From Microbacterium aerolatum (GTDB lineage: Bacteria > Actinomycetota > Actinomycetes > Actinomycetales > Microbacteriaceae), in NCBI RefSeq assembly GCF_007988825.1, contig NZ_BJUW01000002.1, positions 268,804 to 332,803 on the forward strand: a stretch of 64,000 bases of DNA, given 5' to 3'. Below, piece by piece: positions 7,724-18,400 of this stretch. The translations under genes were made by a program, and so were the position numbers. The notes under the pieces are model-generated. The model was not told where the DNA came from. It worked only from the letters and a program-made list of their open reading frames with translations, and did not search any database. Positions within the stretch are counted from its first letter, which is position 1, and each line of letters opens with the position of its first letter.

Positions 7724-10140
7724 GGTGTCTCGCTCTCGGGTGCTTCGTTCGTGCTGTTCTTGATGGTGCCAGGTTCTCGCCGAACGCGCGCGGTCGCGGC
7801 ATCCCTCAGGCTCTGGAACCCGCTCGACAGAGCCGATCCGCCCAGCACGGAACGCAGGCTCAGTCGCGCCTTGATCCGCTTCCAGAAGCCGGCCTCGCTG
7901 CCGAGGCCGACGACGATGTCGTCGACCTCCTTCCAGAACGTCTCGACGTCCTCCGGGCTCGGGTCGTTCGGGCCGAACACGTCGGCGTCCGCGCGATCGG
8001 CCAGGGTCGTCACCGTCGGGACGGCGAGGGAATCGGCGACCAGAACCGCTTCTTCCCCGCGAGTGGCGCCCGGCGTGATGCGCGCTCCGTAGTCGACGGC
8101 GCGGTCGGTGAGCTCGTCCCACCCGCCGGCGATGCGGTCGGCCGTGCGGTCGGCCGTGCGCCGTGCACGTCGGCGGGAGGCCTTCCAGGCGCCGATGATG
8201 ATGAACGGCGAGGCGAGCAGGGCGATGATGCCGAGCGAGATGCCGCCGATCGCGAGGATCGCGGCGATGATGCCGGCGATGTTCAGCGACTCGTCCTCGG
8301 ACTCGCGGTCATCCGGCAGCGTCGGCGGTAGGTCGACCGGTTCCTGAGGCGGGGGCGGCGGCTGCAGCACCTGCGGCTTCGGGTCGGCGCGGGGCTTGGT
8401 GTTCTGATCGTTCGGGACCTGATCCTCCGGCGGGGTCGGGTCGAACGGCACCCAGCCGAAGCCGTCGAAGTCGACCTCGACCCAGGCGTGCAGATTCTCG
8501 CCGTTGGCCGAGAACGCGGCGGCGCCGGCATCCTTCTCCTCGGGGTAGAACCCCATCACGACCCGCGCCGGGATGCCGAGCTCACCGGCCAGCAGCGCCA
8601 TGGCGACCGCGTACTGCTCGTCGTCGCCGATCATCTGGTCACCGCTGATGAGAGTCGTGATGCGCTCCGAGGTGTGCCCGGCGCGCGAGATGACCTCGCC
8701 CTCCAGCCCGTGGCTGAAGAAGCCCTCCTCGGAGAGATACGTCACCAGCGCCTGAACCTGCTCGACCGGCGTCTCGGCCTCGGAGATGATCTCGCCGGCG
8801 AGCGTCGAGAGATCCTCGGGAACGTTCTCGTGCTTCGGCAGCCGCACGCTGCCGAACTCGGCGTCGGCGAGCTGCTCGTCGGAGTGCTCGGCCGGCACCG
8901 TCGTCTGCACCGTGTAGCTGTCGCCCTTCCGCAGCCCCTGAGTCGCCACGGCCGTACCGGACCCGGTGCTGTAGTAGGTGCTGCGACGCAGCGCATCGTC
9001 GTCGTCGCCGGCGAAGCGGAGCTCCGAGACGAGGCCGGCCTGCGGCACCCAGACACCGCTGTACTTGTCGATGTCGATCTGCAGGCTCACCGGCAGGCCC
9101 TCGGCGTCGGGCGACATGTTGGAGCGGATGGGCGTGAACGCGCTGGATGAGCCGGGCCCGCCGTCGGTGACGTTGATCACCTGGCCGTCGAACTCGTCCA
9201 TCGCCGCGAGACGGATGCGCGCACCCTCGGGCAGGCCCCGGACCGTGAACAGCGTGTTCTCGGCGTCATCGCGCACGTGACCGCGGAACGACTGCAGCGC
9301 ACTCGGATAGTCGCGCACGTCGAACGGCGGGATGATCGTGTCGCGCAGCACGTGCCGGACCTCGGTGGGCGCGGTGAACGCGCTGGTCGCTGCTCCCGCG
9401 CCGACGGCGACGGCGAGCACGACGGCGCCCGATATCAGCCGGCGGATCCGCATCTGGTTCGCGCGGGCCGGATCGACCTCGCTGACCGAGACGGCTGCGT
9501 TCTGCGGCATCCAGATCTGCCGCACCGCGAGCCAGGCGATGCTGACGACCGCGAACAGCGCGCCCTGGACAATAGGGACCGCCGGCTCCGGCGTGCCGAG
9601 GGCGATGACCGCCGCGAGCAGCGCACCGGCGGGGATCAGCGCCCAGGCGGGCTGGGTCAGGCGAAGAGCGAGGGATGCCGTGACCACCGCGGCGACCAGC
9701 AGGAGCAGGAACGGCACGATCAGGTGCCCGTCCGCGCCGGAGACCGGTGCGACCGTGGTGAGCATCTGCTTCCACGACGTGACGACGCCGATCGCGAGCT
9801 GCTGCAGGGTCTCGAGCGACGGAATGACGCCGATGATCGCGGTGTGCGGCAGAGCCAGCGCGCCGCCGAACACGAAGTACGCCAGCACGGTGAGACCGGC
9901 GATGATGAGGATTCCCCAGCGGCGCCATGCGGCGACGACGGCGATGCCGATGCCGAGGACGGAGCCGCCGATGGCGGCTCCCAGGTAGCCGGGGCCCGCG
10001 AAGCTCGGCCAGAAGCCGGCTGCGGCCACTCCGAGAAGGAGAGCTGTCGCGGCGATGTCGAGGATCCAGCGGCGCATGGGGATCGCTGCGGTCTCGGCGG
10101 GGGCTGCGGCGGGAGCATGGGCTGCGGCGGGGGCGCTCAT
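7720..10140 (-). CDS. TgpA-like transglutaminase-fold membrane protein, predicted catalytically inactive
   Basis: This 806-residue protein has several TM helices in the first 260 residues, a DUF3488-like extracytoplasmic region, a transglutaminase-like core, and a further TM helix near 640 after a Pro-rich stretch. The core retains His551 (LHAWVEV) and Asp567 (PFDPTP). The position where TgpA-type enzymes have Cys, just before Glu-Gln/His-Tyr/Phe, is Asp507 in GDDEQY, so the Cys nucleophile is absent. It therefore more likely binds a substrate or scaffolds than crosslinks. Start ATG 10140 overlaps the DUF58 stop by 4 bp. DUF58, MoxR and TgpA-like genes commonly occur together. The extra 63 N-terminal codons of the open frame belong to DUF58. 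Confidence 0.88.
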   Translation of the reverse strand: MSAPAAAHAPAAAPAETAAIPMRRWILDIAATALLLGVAAAGFWPSFAGPGYLGAAIGGSVLGIGIAVVAAWRRWGILIIAGLTVLAYFVFGGALALPHTAIIGVIPSLETLQQLAIGVVTSWKQMLTTVAPVSGADGHLIVPFLLLLVAAVVTASLALRLTQPAWALIPAGALLAAVIALGTPEPAVPIVQGALFAVVSIAWLAVRQIWMPQNAAVSVSEVDPARANQMRIRRLISGAVVLAVAVGAGAATSAFTAPTEVRHVLRDTIIPPFDVRDYPSALQSFRGHVRDDAENTLFTVRGLPEGARIRLAAMDEFDGQVINVTDGGPGSSSAFTPIRSNMSPDAEGLPVSLQIDIDKYSGVWVPQAGLVSELRFAGDDDDALRRSTYYSTGSGTAVATQGLRKGDSYTVQTTVPAEHSDEQLADAEFGSVRLPKHENVPEDLSTLAGEIISEAETPVEQVQALVTYLSEEGFFSHGLEGEVISRAGHTSERITTLISGDQMIGDDEQYAVAMALLAGELGIPARVVMGFYPEEKDAGAAAFSANGENLHAWVEVDFDGFGWVPFDPTPPEDQVPNDQNTKPRADPKPQVLQPPPPPQEPVDLPPTLPDDRESEDESLNIAGIIAAILAIGGISLGIIALLASPFIIIGAWKASRRRARRTADRTADRIAGGWDELTDRAVDYGARITPGATRGEEAVLVADSLAVPTVTTLADRADADVFGPNDPSPEDVETFWKEVDDIVVGLGSEAGFWKRIKARLSLRSVLGGSALSSGFQSLRDAATARVRREPGTIKNSTNEAPESETP

Positions 10141-11396
10141 GCGAGGACCTTCTGCAGGGCGAGCGGGATCTGCCCGAGGGCGCCGACGCTGACCACATCG
10201 GCGTCTCCGATGCGCCGGAGTGCCGGCACCTCGACGGTGGTGTCCGCGACGATCGCGATCACGCGGGCGCCGAACGGCAGGCGCGAGCAGGCGAGGCGGA
10301 GGTCTTCGCCTGACACCTTCGCTCCGCACACCAGCACGACGACGCTGGCGAGGGGCATGGTGGCGGCGATCACGCCGCTGAGGTCGGAGATGCCGCCCTC
10401 GCGGGGCTTGCTCTCCTCGACCGCTGCGAGCGAGTCGAGCAGCTGCTTGCCGGTGCCGGCGCGCAGTTCGCGCCCCTGCACGCGCACGTCGACGCGCTGC
10501 GAATCGCGGAGCGCGCGCAGGCCGATGGAGCCGGCGACCGAGATGCCGAGCTCGAAGTCCTGTGCCCTGGCGTAGTCGCCGCTGGAGCGCGAGAGGCCGA
10601 TGACGAAGTGCGAACGGCGGGTCTCCTCGTACTGGCGAACCATCATGACGCCGGTGCGCGCGGTGGAGCGCCAGTGCACGTGCCGGAGATCGTCGCCGGG
10701 CTGGTACTCGTTCAGCGCGTGGAACGACACGTCGTCACGCGAGAGGTCGGCGGCGGGGAGGCCCTCGAGGTCGCGCAGGAAGCCGAGCGACTGGCCGTCG
10801 AACAGGACGGTCTTAGGGTGGACGAACAGATCCACCGGGTCGTCGCGGCGGTGCGCGCGCTCGAACAGGCCGAGCGGGTCGCCGCGGACCACGCTCACGG
10901 GGCCGACCTTGACCACGCCGCGGCGCTGGGTGGGGATCGCGAACAGCTCCTCGGCCTTCTCACCGGGGGCGAGGCGCTGGATGCCGAACTCGCCGCGGCC
11001 GCTGCCGACCGGCAGCACCACCCGGGACGGCAGGATGGCGCGGCCACCGGGGTTCGCGAGGGTCAGCGCGCCGACCGCGCGCTCACCCACGACGACCCGG
11101 GTGCGGGCGAGGTCGAGGGCGACGTCGTACTCGGTGCGGCCGATGAGGAACAGTGCGCACAGCACCAGCGTGATCGTCACGATGACGGCGGTGACGGTCA
11201 GCTCCTTCCAGCCCAGGCTCAGCCCTGCGATCCAGAACACGATCGCCAGCGCCGTCAGCACCCAGGCGAGAGGACGGACGACGCTCGCGATCTTCCGCAG
11301 ACGATCTGCGATGCGCGCGCCGATGAGCGCCGCGATGTCACGCCAGCCGGCGTCGCGTGCGGTCTCGGTCGCGGCGGGCAGCGTCTCTGCGGTCAT
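10137..11396 (-). CDS. DUF58-domain membrane-associated protein
   Basis: This is a 419-residue protein with two TM helices near residues 40-90, then a beta-rich region and a vWA-like DUF58 domain. The family signature YQPGDDLRHVHWRSTAR is intact. The start ATG at 11396 overlaps the MoxR stop as TGATG, and its stop overlaps the transglutaminase-like gene by 4 bp. MoxR-DUF58-transglutaminase is a recurrent bacterial trio. The DUF58 protein is generally thought to be the membrane client or receptor of the MoxR ATPase, but its biochemical role is not settled. Confidence 0.88.
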   Translation of the reverse strand: MTAETLPAATETARDAGWRDIAALIGARIADRLRKIASVVRPLAWVLTALAIVFWIAGLSLGWKELTVTAVIVTITLVLCALFLIGRTEYDVALDLARTRVVVGERAVGALTLANPGGRAILPSRVVLPVGSGRGEFGIQRLAPGEKAEELFAIPTQRRGVVKVGPVSVVRGDPLGLFERAHRRDDPVDLFVHPKTVLFDGQSLGFLRDLEGLPAADLSRDDVSFHALNEYQPGDDLRHVHWRSTARTGVMMVRQYEETRRSHFVIGLSRSSGDYARAQDFELGISVAGSIGLRALRDSQRVDVRVQGRELRAGTGKQLLDSLAAVEESKPREGGISDLSGVIAATMPLASVVVLVCGAKVSGEDLRLACSRLPFGARVIAIVADTTVEVPALRRIGDADVVSVGALGQIPLALQKVLA

Positions 11397-12367
11397 CAAG
11401 CCGCCGTTCGCGCCTGGGGTGCTGCGATGCGATCGAGCACGCGGGCGAGCACGACGTCGGCCGTCGTGCCGGCGAACTCCGCCTCGGCGTCGAGCAGCAG
11501 ACGGTGCTGCCATGCCGGCGCGATCAGCGCCTTGATGTCGTCGGGGAGGACGTAGTGGCGTCCACGGGAGGCCGCCCACACCTTGGCGAGGCGGATCATG
11601 GCGATCGCGCCGCGCACCGAGACGCCGAGTCGCACTCCGCCGTCCTCGCGCGTGGCCTCGGCGAGCTCGGCGACGTAGCGCAGCACGGCGGGCTCGACGT
11701 GCACGCTGGCGGCGAGATCGGCCATGTCGGCGACGGCGCCGGTCGTGATGATCGCCGACAGGTGCGAGGACGGGTTGCGGTCGGAGGCCCCGGCCAGGAT
11801 GCTCTCGGTCACCGCGAGGTCGGGGTAGCCGATCGATGTCTTGATGAGGAAACGGTCCAGCTGCGCCTCTGGCAGCTTGTAGGTGCCCGCCTGCTCGACC
11901 GGGTTCTGCGTCGCGATCACGAGAAAAGGCCGGCCGGCCTCGTGCGTGACGCCGTCGATCGTGACCCTGGACTCCTCCATCACCTCGAGCAGCGCCGACT
12001 GCGTCTTGGGCGAGGCGCGGTTGATCTCATCGGCCAGCACGATGGACGCGAAGATCGGTCCCTTGTGGAACTCGAACTTGTGGTTCTGCTGGTCGTAGAT
12101 CGTGACGCCGGTGACGTCGGAGGGCAGCAGATCGGGCGTGAACTGGATGCGGGAGCTCGTGCCCTGCACGGTCGCGGCGAGCGCCTTCGCGAGGCTGGTC
12201 TTGCCGGTGCCGGGGGCGTCCTCGAGGAGCACGTGGCCCTCAGCCAGCATGGATGCCAGCACCAGGCTGATCACGTCGTGCTTGCCCTGCACGGCCTTGT
12301 CGACGTTCTCGACGAGACGGGTGAAGGTGCCCTGGAACCAGGCCGCCTGCTCGGGGGTCATGCTCAT
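11396..12367 (-). CDS. MoxR-family AAA+ ATPase
   Basis: This 323-residue AAA+ ATPase has Walker A DAPGTGKTS at 50-58, Walker B with LADEIN at 111-116, the family stretch RASPKTQSALLE, and a sensor region ATQNPVEQ. Length and motifs fit MoxR chaperone-like ATPases. Its start lies 45 bp after the end of the giant surface protein gene, and it overlaps DUF58 by 1 bp. An in-frame ATG two codons later (12361) is also possible. It probably remodels or assembles the DUF58 and transglutaminase-like proteins at the membrane. Confidence 0.93.
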   Translation of the reverse strand: MSMTPEQAAWFQGTFTRLVENVDKAVQGKHDVISLVLASMLAEGHVLLEDAPGTGKTSLAKALAATVQGTSSRIQFTPDLLPSDVTGVTIYDQQNHKFEFHKGPIFASIVLADEINRASPKTQSALLEVMEESRVTIDGVTHEAGRPFLVIATQNPVEQAGTYKLPEAQLDRFLIKTSIGYPDLAVTESILAGASDRNPSSHLSAIITTGAVADMADLAASVHVEPAVLRYVAELAEATREDGGVRLGVSVRGAIAMIRLAKVWAASRGRHYVLPDDIKALIAPAWQHRLLLDAEAEFAGTTADVVLARVLDRIAAPQARTAA

Positions 12368-12412
12368 GTCAGATTCGTTCTCTCTGTCTCGTTCTGCGTT
12401 CGCTGCGCTCGG

Positions 12413-15400
12413 CTACCAGGCGCGTTTCTCGTAAGCCTTGTCATTGATGACTGGCCACACCTGGACGGGATAACCGAAGTACGAACCGCCCAACTGAACT
12501 TCGCCGTTGGCCGGCAGCTTCACGGTGTACTCGTATGTCGTTCCGTGACCATCGGACGCCATCTTCACCCGGTAGGTGCCAGCGTCGAAGTCCTTCGTGT
12601 TCACGATGATGTAAGCGCAATAGTTTGAACTGCAGTTGGGCTGTCCCTTCGCGGACGAGCCACGCGTGATCCAGGCGCGCGGATCGGGCTTGGGATCCGT
12701 GGTCGCCGAGGCGGAGTCGGAGGCCGACCAGCCGGCCTTGTTGTGCACCCGCACCTCGATCGCCCAGTTCTGGGAGTACTGACCGCCGACTGTGCGGCTG
12801 CCACTGTTGTTGACGCTGTCCCACGCGCCCCAGTTACCGTTCTGGTTGCGGATGCGGATCTGGGTGTCGTCGATCGCGGCACCGTTGTTGCCGTTGTTGC
12901 TCCAGCTCAGGGTGATGTTCGCGCCGTTGTTCTTGGCGGTGGCGCTGGGCTTGGGCGGAAGTCCGTAGGGCTTCACCGTGTTCGATGACGACGATTCCGC
13001 ACCGGTGTAACTGCCCGTACCGGTGTTCGACAGAGCCCGGATCTGGAGCGAATAGTTGTCGCCGTTGTTCAGACCGCCGATGGTCGTGTTCGTCAGGTTG
13101 TGCCAGCTGCCGCCGTTGTTGAGCCGGTACTGGTACGTGATCTCAGACGACTTCGCGCCATTGCGCTTGTCCGCCGACAGCTCGTACGACGACGTGATCG
13201 TGATCGACCGGTCGTGTGCTTCGATCTTCGGCGTCGCCGGAGCATCCGGCCGGATCGCACCGCGTCGTTCTGCGGACGCCGGGCTCCACTGACCCCAACC
13301 TGCCTTGTTCTCGGCGCGCACGATGTACGTGTAGCCGGCCTCGGACGTCTCGACGACGACGGCCTGACTGGTCTGTCCGGCGGACACCGGGATCGTCTGA
13401 ACCGTCGTCCCGCCGCGGAGCACCTGCAGCTGGTAGTTGTCGATGGAGTCGCCGTTGTCGTTGGGCCGCTCCCAGGTCACCTGCATCTGCGCCTGGTCTC
13501 CCACCGGAGAGAGCTCCGCGGTCGTCGGGGCTTTCGGCTGCGCCGGCGGGCCCGCCGGGATCTCCGCGAGCGACCACGCGCTCCAGGTGGACGGTTCGGG
13601 AGCCTTGTTCACGGCCTGCACCCGCACCTGGTACGACGTGCCGTTCTCCAGCCCTTCCCAGGTCAGGGAGTTGCCGGTGACGCCGGTCTTCTCCGTGATG
13701 CCCGACGGCGGCGCCGGCGAGATCTGCAGGTTGAACGACTCGACCGGCGATCCGGGAGTCGTCGGCGTCTTCCACGCGACCTTCAGCGACTTGTCGCCGA
13801 AGACCAGGGTGGGCGCGACCGGGGTGTCGGGGCGCGCATCGGGGCGGGCGACCTCGGATGCACCCGACGGCTCGGAGTCGCCGACGCGGTTGGTCGCGAC
13901 CACCTCGAAGGTGTACTCGACGTTGTTGGTGAGCCCGTCGAGGGTGCACGTGGTCGAGTCGCACTGCTTGGTGTACGGGCTGCCCGAGGTGCTCGAGACC
14001 GTGTAATGGGTGATCTCGGCGCCGTTGTTCGACGGGGCCGAGTACGACACCACGACAGTGCGGTCCTGAACGCTCGTCACCTGCGGCCGCCCTGGGGCCT
14101 CCGGAACGCCCTGCACCGTCAGCACGATGCGGCCGTCGACGTGCCGGTCGGGGTCCTCCGTGGCATCCTCGATCGTGTACCGCACGACCAGTGTGCCGAC
14201 GAACTCGGCTCCCGGGGTCACGCTGACCTGATCGCCCTCGGGCTCCGCCGTGCCGACGCCCGTCTCCAGAGAAGCGGAGACCAGCTTCAGCGGGGTTTCC
14301 GGGAACGGGTTGAAGTCGTTCTCGAGCACCGGAACCGTGATCGTCTCGCCCTGATTGGCCTCGGCGATGGTGTCGGTGTTCGCGGTGGCCGCGGCACGCG
14401 TGGAGGCCGTGACATTGACGAGGACGGTGCCCTCGATCGGCTCCGTCTCGCCATCGGAGACGCGGATGGTCAGCGTCTCCGCCGTGCCCTTCTTGGCGTT
14501 CGAAGCGGCCTCGACCGACAGGGTGCTGCCATCGATGTTCGCGCTGATGCCACCGTCGGCGCTGCCGCGCAGCGAGTACGTGTGCTTGCCGGCGTCGTCT
14601 GCATCGGGATCGCTCGTCAGTGCGGCGAGGTCCAGCGTGGTCGCAGCCTCACCCGGCGCGACGTTGACTTCGCCGCGTGTGAACGTCGGTTGCTGGTTCT
14701 CGGGCGGCAGCACCGTGATCGGGATCGTCAGCGTCGCCTTGCGACCCTCCGGATCGTCCGGACCCGTGCCGTCGGTGACCTCGAACGTGATGCCGTCCTC
14801 ACCGAAGTAGCCGGCCGCCGAGGTGTAGACGAGCGTGCCGCCGTCCTTCACCAGGTCGGCACCGTCGGCGTGCGACGCGCTCACCTTGGCGTGCTCGGTG
14901 ATCGTCACGGTGCCACCACCCGCGACCGTGACGTACTCGTCGAGCGGAAGTTCCTTGGTCTCGCCGCTGACGACCTCGACCGGCTTGGTGGAGGTGAGCG
15001 AGGGACGCAGGTCCTTGACGGCGGGGACGAAGATGAACGCGGAGGTCTCGAGGCCGTCGAGGTCGGTGAGCGTGTAGCGGATCAGCTGCATCTCGTCGCC
15101 GATGTCGACCCGCACCTTGCCGTCCTCGAGCAGAGTGCCGCCGTCGCCGACCTCGACGTCCAGCCCTTCGGTCGTGCCGTCGGGGTCCTCGTCGTTGGCG
15201 AGGATGTCGACATCGCTCGTGAGCTCGCCGTCGGTCAGATCTGCGGGCAGCACCCGGTCATCGCGGGCGATCGGCGCCAGCAGCGGCACATCCTCGTCGA
15301 CGGTGATCTGCAGCACCGCCTGGGCCGTTGCCCCGCGGGCGTCGCTGATCGTGTACTGGAGCGACGTCTCGACCGGGCGGTTCGGCGCCTCGACGAGCAC

Positions 15401-18400
15401 GCGGTCCCCCGACACCCGGGCAGTCATGTCGTCGATCTCCGGCAGGACGAGCCCGTCCTTCACGAGTGCGATCTCGTCGCCCTCGGGATCGGAGTCGTTC
15501 AGCATCACGGGAACGGCGATCTCACGGCCTGGGCGGACCACCACGGAGTCCTTCACCGCATACGGCGCCTGGTTCACGTCTTCGGCCGGCGCGATGCCGA
15601 CGCGGATCGTGGCCGTGCCCTCCTTGCCGAGCCGGTCGCGCACCCGGTAGGCGAAGGTGTCGACGCCGGAGGAATCGGCGTAGGCCTCGTAGACGAAGTA
15701 GTTCTGGGCGACCTCGGTGACGCGTCCCTTGGCGGGGTTCGACGCGAGGCCGAGCAGTTCGACGGAGTCGCCGTCGGCGTCGATGCCGTCCAGCGGCACG
15801 GCGATGTTGGCGGTGTTGCCGCTGAGCACGCGCGTGGTGATGTCCTGCGGGCGAGGAGCTGCGTTCTCGTCCTGCTCCGGCACGATCTGGATCGTGATGT
15901 AACCGCCGACCTTGTTCCCGCGGGTGTCCGACACCTCGTAGGTCGCGTAGACCGTCTTCGCCTCCGGGCCCGCCCTGAAGCGCACGGCATCCTGCGAGAC
16001 GAAGATCTCGCCGTCCTCGGGATCGACGAAGGGCTCGATGAGCTCGGGCTCGAGGGTGAGCGCATCGCCGATGGGGCTGGTGTCGTTGTCGAGCACCGGG
16101 ATGGTCACGACGTCGTTGACGCGCACCACGGCCTGATCAGGGCTCGCGACCGGCGGCAGGATCTTGTCGGGAGCGGGGATCGGGATGACCACCACTTCGC
16201 CCTCGGCGGTCTTCGAGCCGTTCGAGATCCGATACGTGATGCGCACCTGTTCATCGAGCGCGCCCTGATCGCCGATGCGGAGCGACTCGTGGTTCAGCAC
16301 TGACACCGAGATGCCGCTGCCAGGTTCGACGCTGACCGACTGGATGACGAGGATTCCGCCGGACGGGTCGGTGTCGTTGTTGAGCACGCCCAGCAGCACT
16401 TCGCCGCCGGTGGGCAGCAGCGCCACGTCACGCACCGCTACCGGCGGAAGGTCCTGCTCCGCGGCGTCGGCGACGTCGATTCGTACGATCCCGGGGACGC
16501 CGTTCGGTCCTGCGGCGACCTCGTAGAGCACGTAGTAGACGCCTGGGGACGGCGCGCTGAACGTGAAGGTCTTGTTGGGGTAGTCGGGGACGATGGTCGC
16601 GCCGGGCGTCTCGTCTCCGTTGACGCGGGTCAGTCGCAGCGGCTCGCGGCCGGAGCTGGAGTCGTTGGCGAGCGGCGAGACGGTGACCTGCTCGCCGACG
16701 CGCGTCATCACGTGGTCGGCGTTCGTCTTCGGCAGGGTCGATCCCGACGGGCGGACGTCGAGCACGAGAGTGCCGGTTGCGACCTCGCCGAGCGCGTCGG
16801 CGACCATCACCTGGACTTCCTTGCGGCCCTGCAGGCTCGCGGTGGCGCGGTAGGTGATCTGTCCGTCGGTGGTGAACTCGACCTCGTCGCCGGGGGCCGC
16901 GACGACGTCGCTGAGGTAGATGTCGTCGCCCTCTGGATCGATCCAGTCGGGCAGCACGTTGTAAGAGACGGTGCCGCCGGTCTCGATCGCCAGGGTCGTG
17001 GTGCGCTTCGGCTTCGGGGCGGTGTTGGTGTCCCAGTCCTTCACCGAGAGGCTGACGTTCGCGGTGTCGGTTCCGCCACGGCCGTCGTTCACCTCGTAGG
17101 TGAAGGATGCCGCGCCCGAAGCATCCTCCTCGACAGCGATCTGCAGCGAACCGCCGTCGTAGATCGGCTGCACGGACCCGACCGAGGGCTGCTGCTCGGC
17201 GAGCGAGGCGACCAGCACGTCGCCGTCCGGGTCGTTGTCGTTGTCGAGCACGGGCAGCGCCGTCGTCTGACCGGGGCGCACGCCGAAGTCGTCGTTCTCC
17301 GCCACGGGAGGCGTGTTGACGTCGGTGCGCACGGGGAGGGTGGTCTCCACCGTCTCCTGCGTGGTGTCCTCTTCGTCCTCGGTCTCGCCCTCTGGCGGGG
17401 TCAGGTCGTTCCAGTTGTCGACCTGCTGGAGGCTCTCGTCGGCGAGCCAGGCGGCGCCGCCGACGGTGTCGTTCAGGATGATCACGTTGCGGTTGACGCG
17501 GAAGGTCAGCGACGCCGACTGCTCTACGCCGGGGATCTGCTCCAAGACGTCATCGCCGTCACCCGGGCACTCGCGCACGAACGTTCCGGAGCCTGACCAT
17601 GCTCCGTAACTGCAGCCGAGCAGCGACACGGGAGCGGCCGGCGTGCCGTTGCCGCCGGACTTGGTCACGGCGGGCTCGCTGCCGTCGAACGGCACATCGA
17701 TCAGCTGCGACGCCGTCGCGACGGTCACACCGTCGGTCGCGGCCGACGCGTACTGCAGAACGGCGCTGTCGGCCTCGGGGATCTCGGTGCTGAAGCCGCC
17801 AGGTGTCATGACCGCACTGTCGGCGGGCGAGAGGACGACCGGTGTGGTGCCGACGGCGGTGATCGTGGGCGCCACGGAGGCGTCGAGCCCCTCGAGCGGT
17901 GCGGTCGAGGGCTCGAGCGCCTCGCCCTCGTTGTCGACCGGGACCGTGACGACCTCTGCACCCTCGCCGGAGACCGCGTACACGGTGCCGTCCTGCCCCA
18001 CCGTGACATCGGAGTTCTTGCCGAGCTCGACGAGCGGGTCTGCTCCCTGCAGCTCGAAGCCGGAGATCGCCTTGACGGGGAGCACCCAGAGGTCACCGGA
18101 GTCGGTGTCGAGGATCGCGGCGGTCTGTGCGCCGAGTGCGACCTTCGCCGAGCCGGGAATCGTGGTGGCGTCGCCCAGGGAGACCCGAGCGGGATCGACG
18201 GCCGTGAGGGTGCCGTTGGTGCGGTCGGTGACGAGGATCGTGGACTCGTCCTGCAGGATGTCGAAGCTCTCACCCGTGGTGCGCAGTCCGCCGTCGAGCA
18301 GGGTGGACTCGTTGTTGAAGTGGCCGACCATCAGCGCGGACGACTTCGTGATCCACACGCCGCCGTCGTTCAGATCGACCTTGGTGGTGGGGTTGCCCTC

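Noticed and set aside
12368..12412. Another copy of the GTTTCGTC/CGCTCGCTC repeat before moxR
   Set aside because: Only a short stretch (CTCGTTCTGCGTTCGCTGCGCTCG) is similar; too short and diverged to call a copy.
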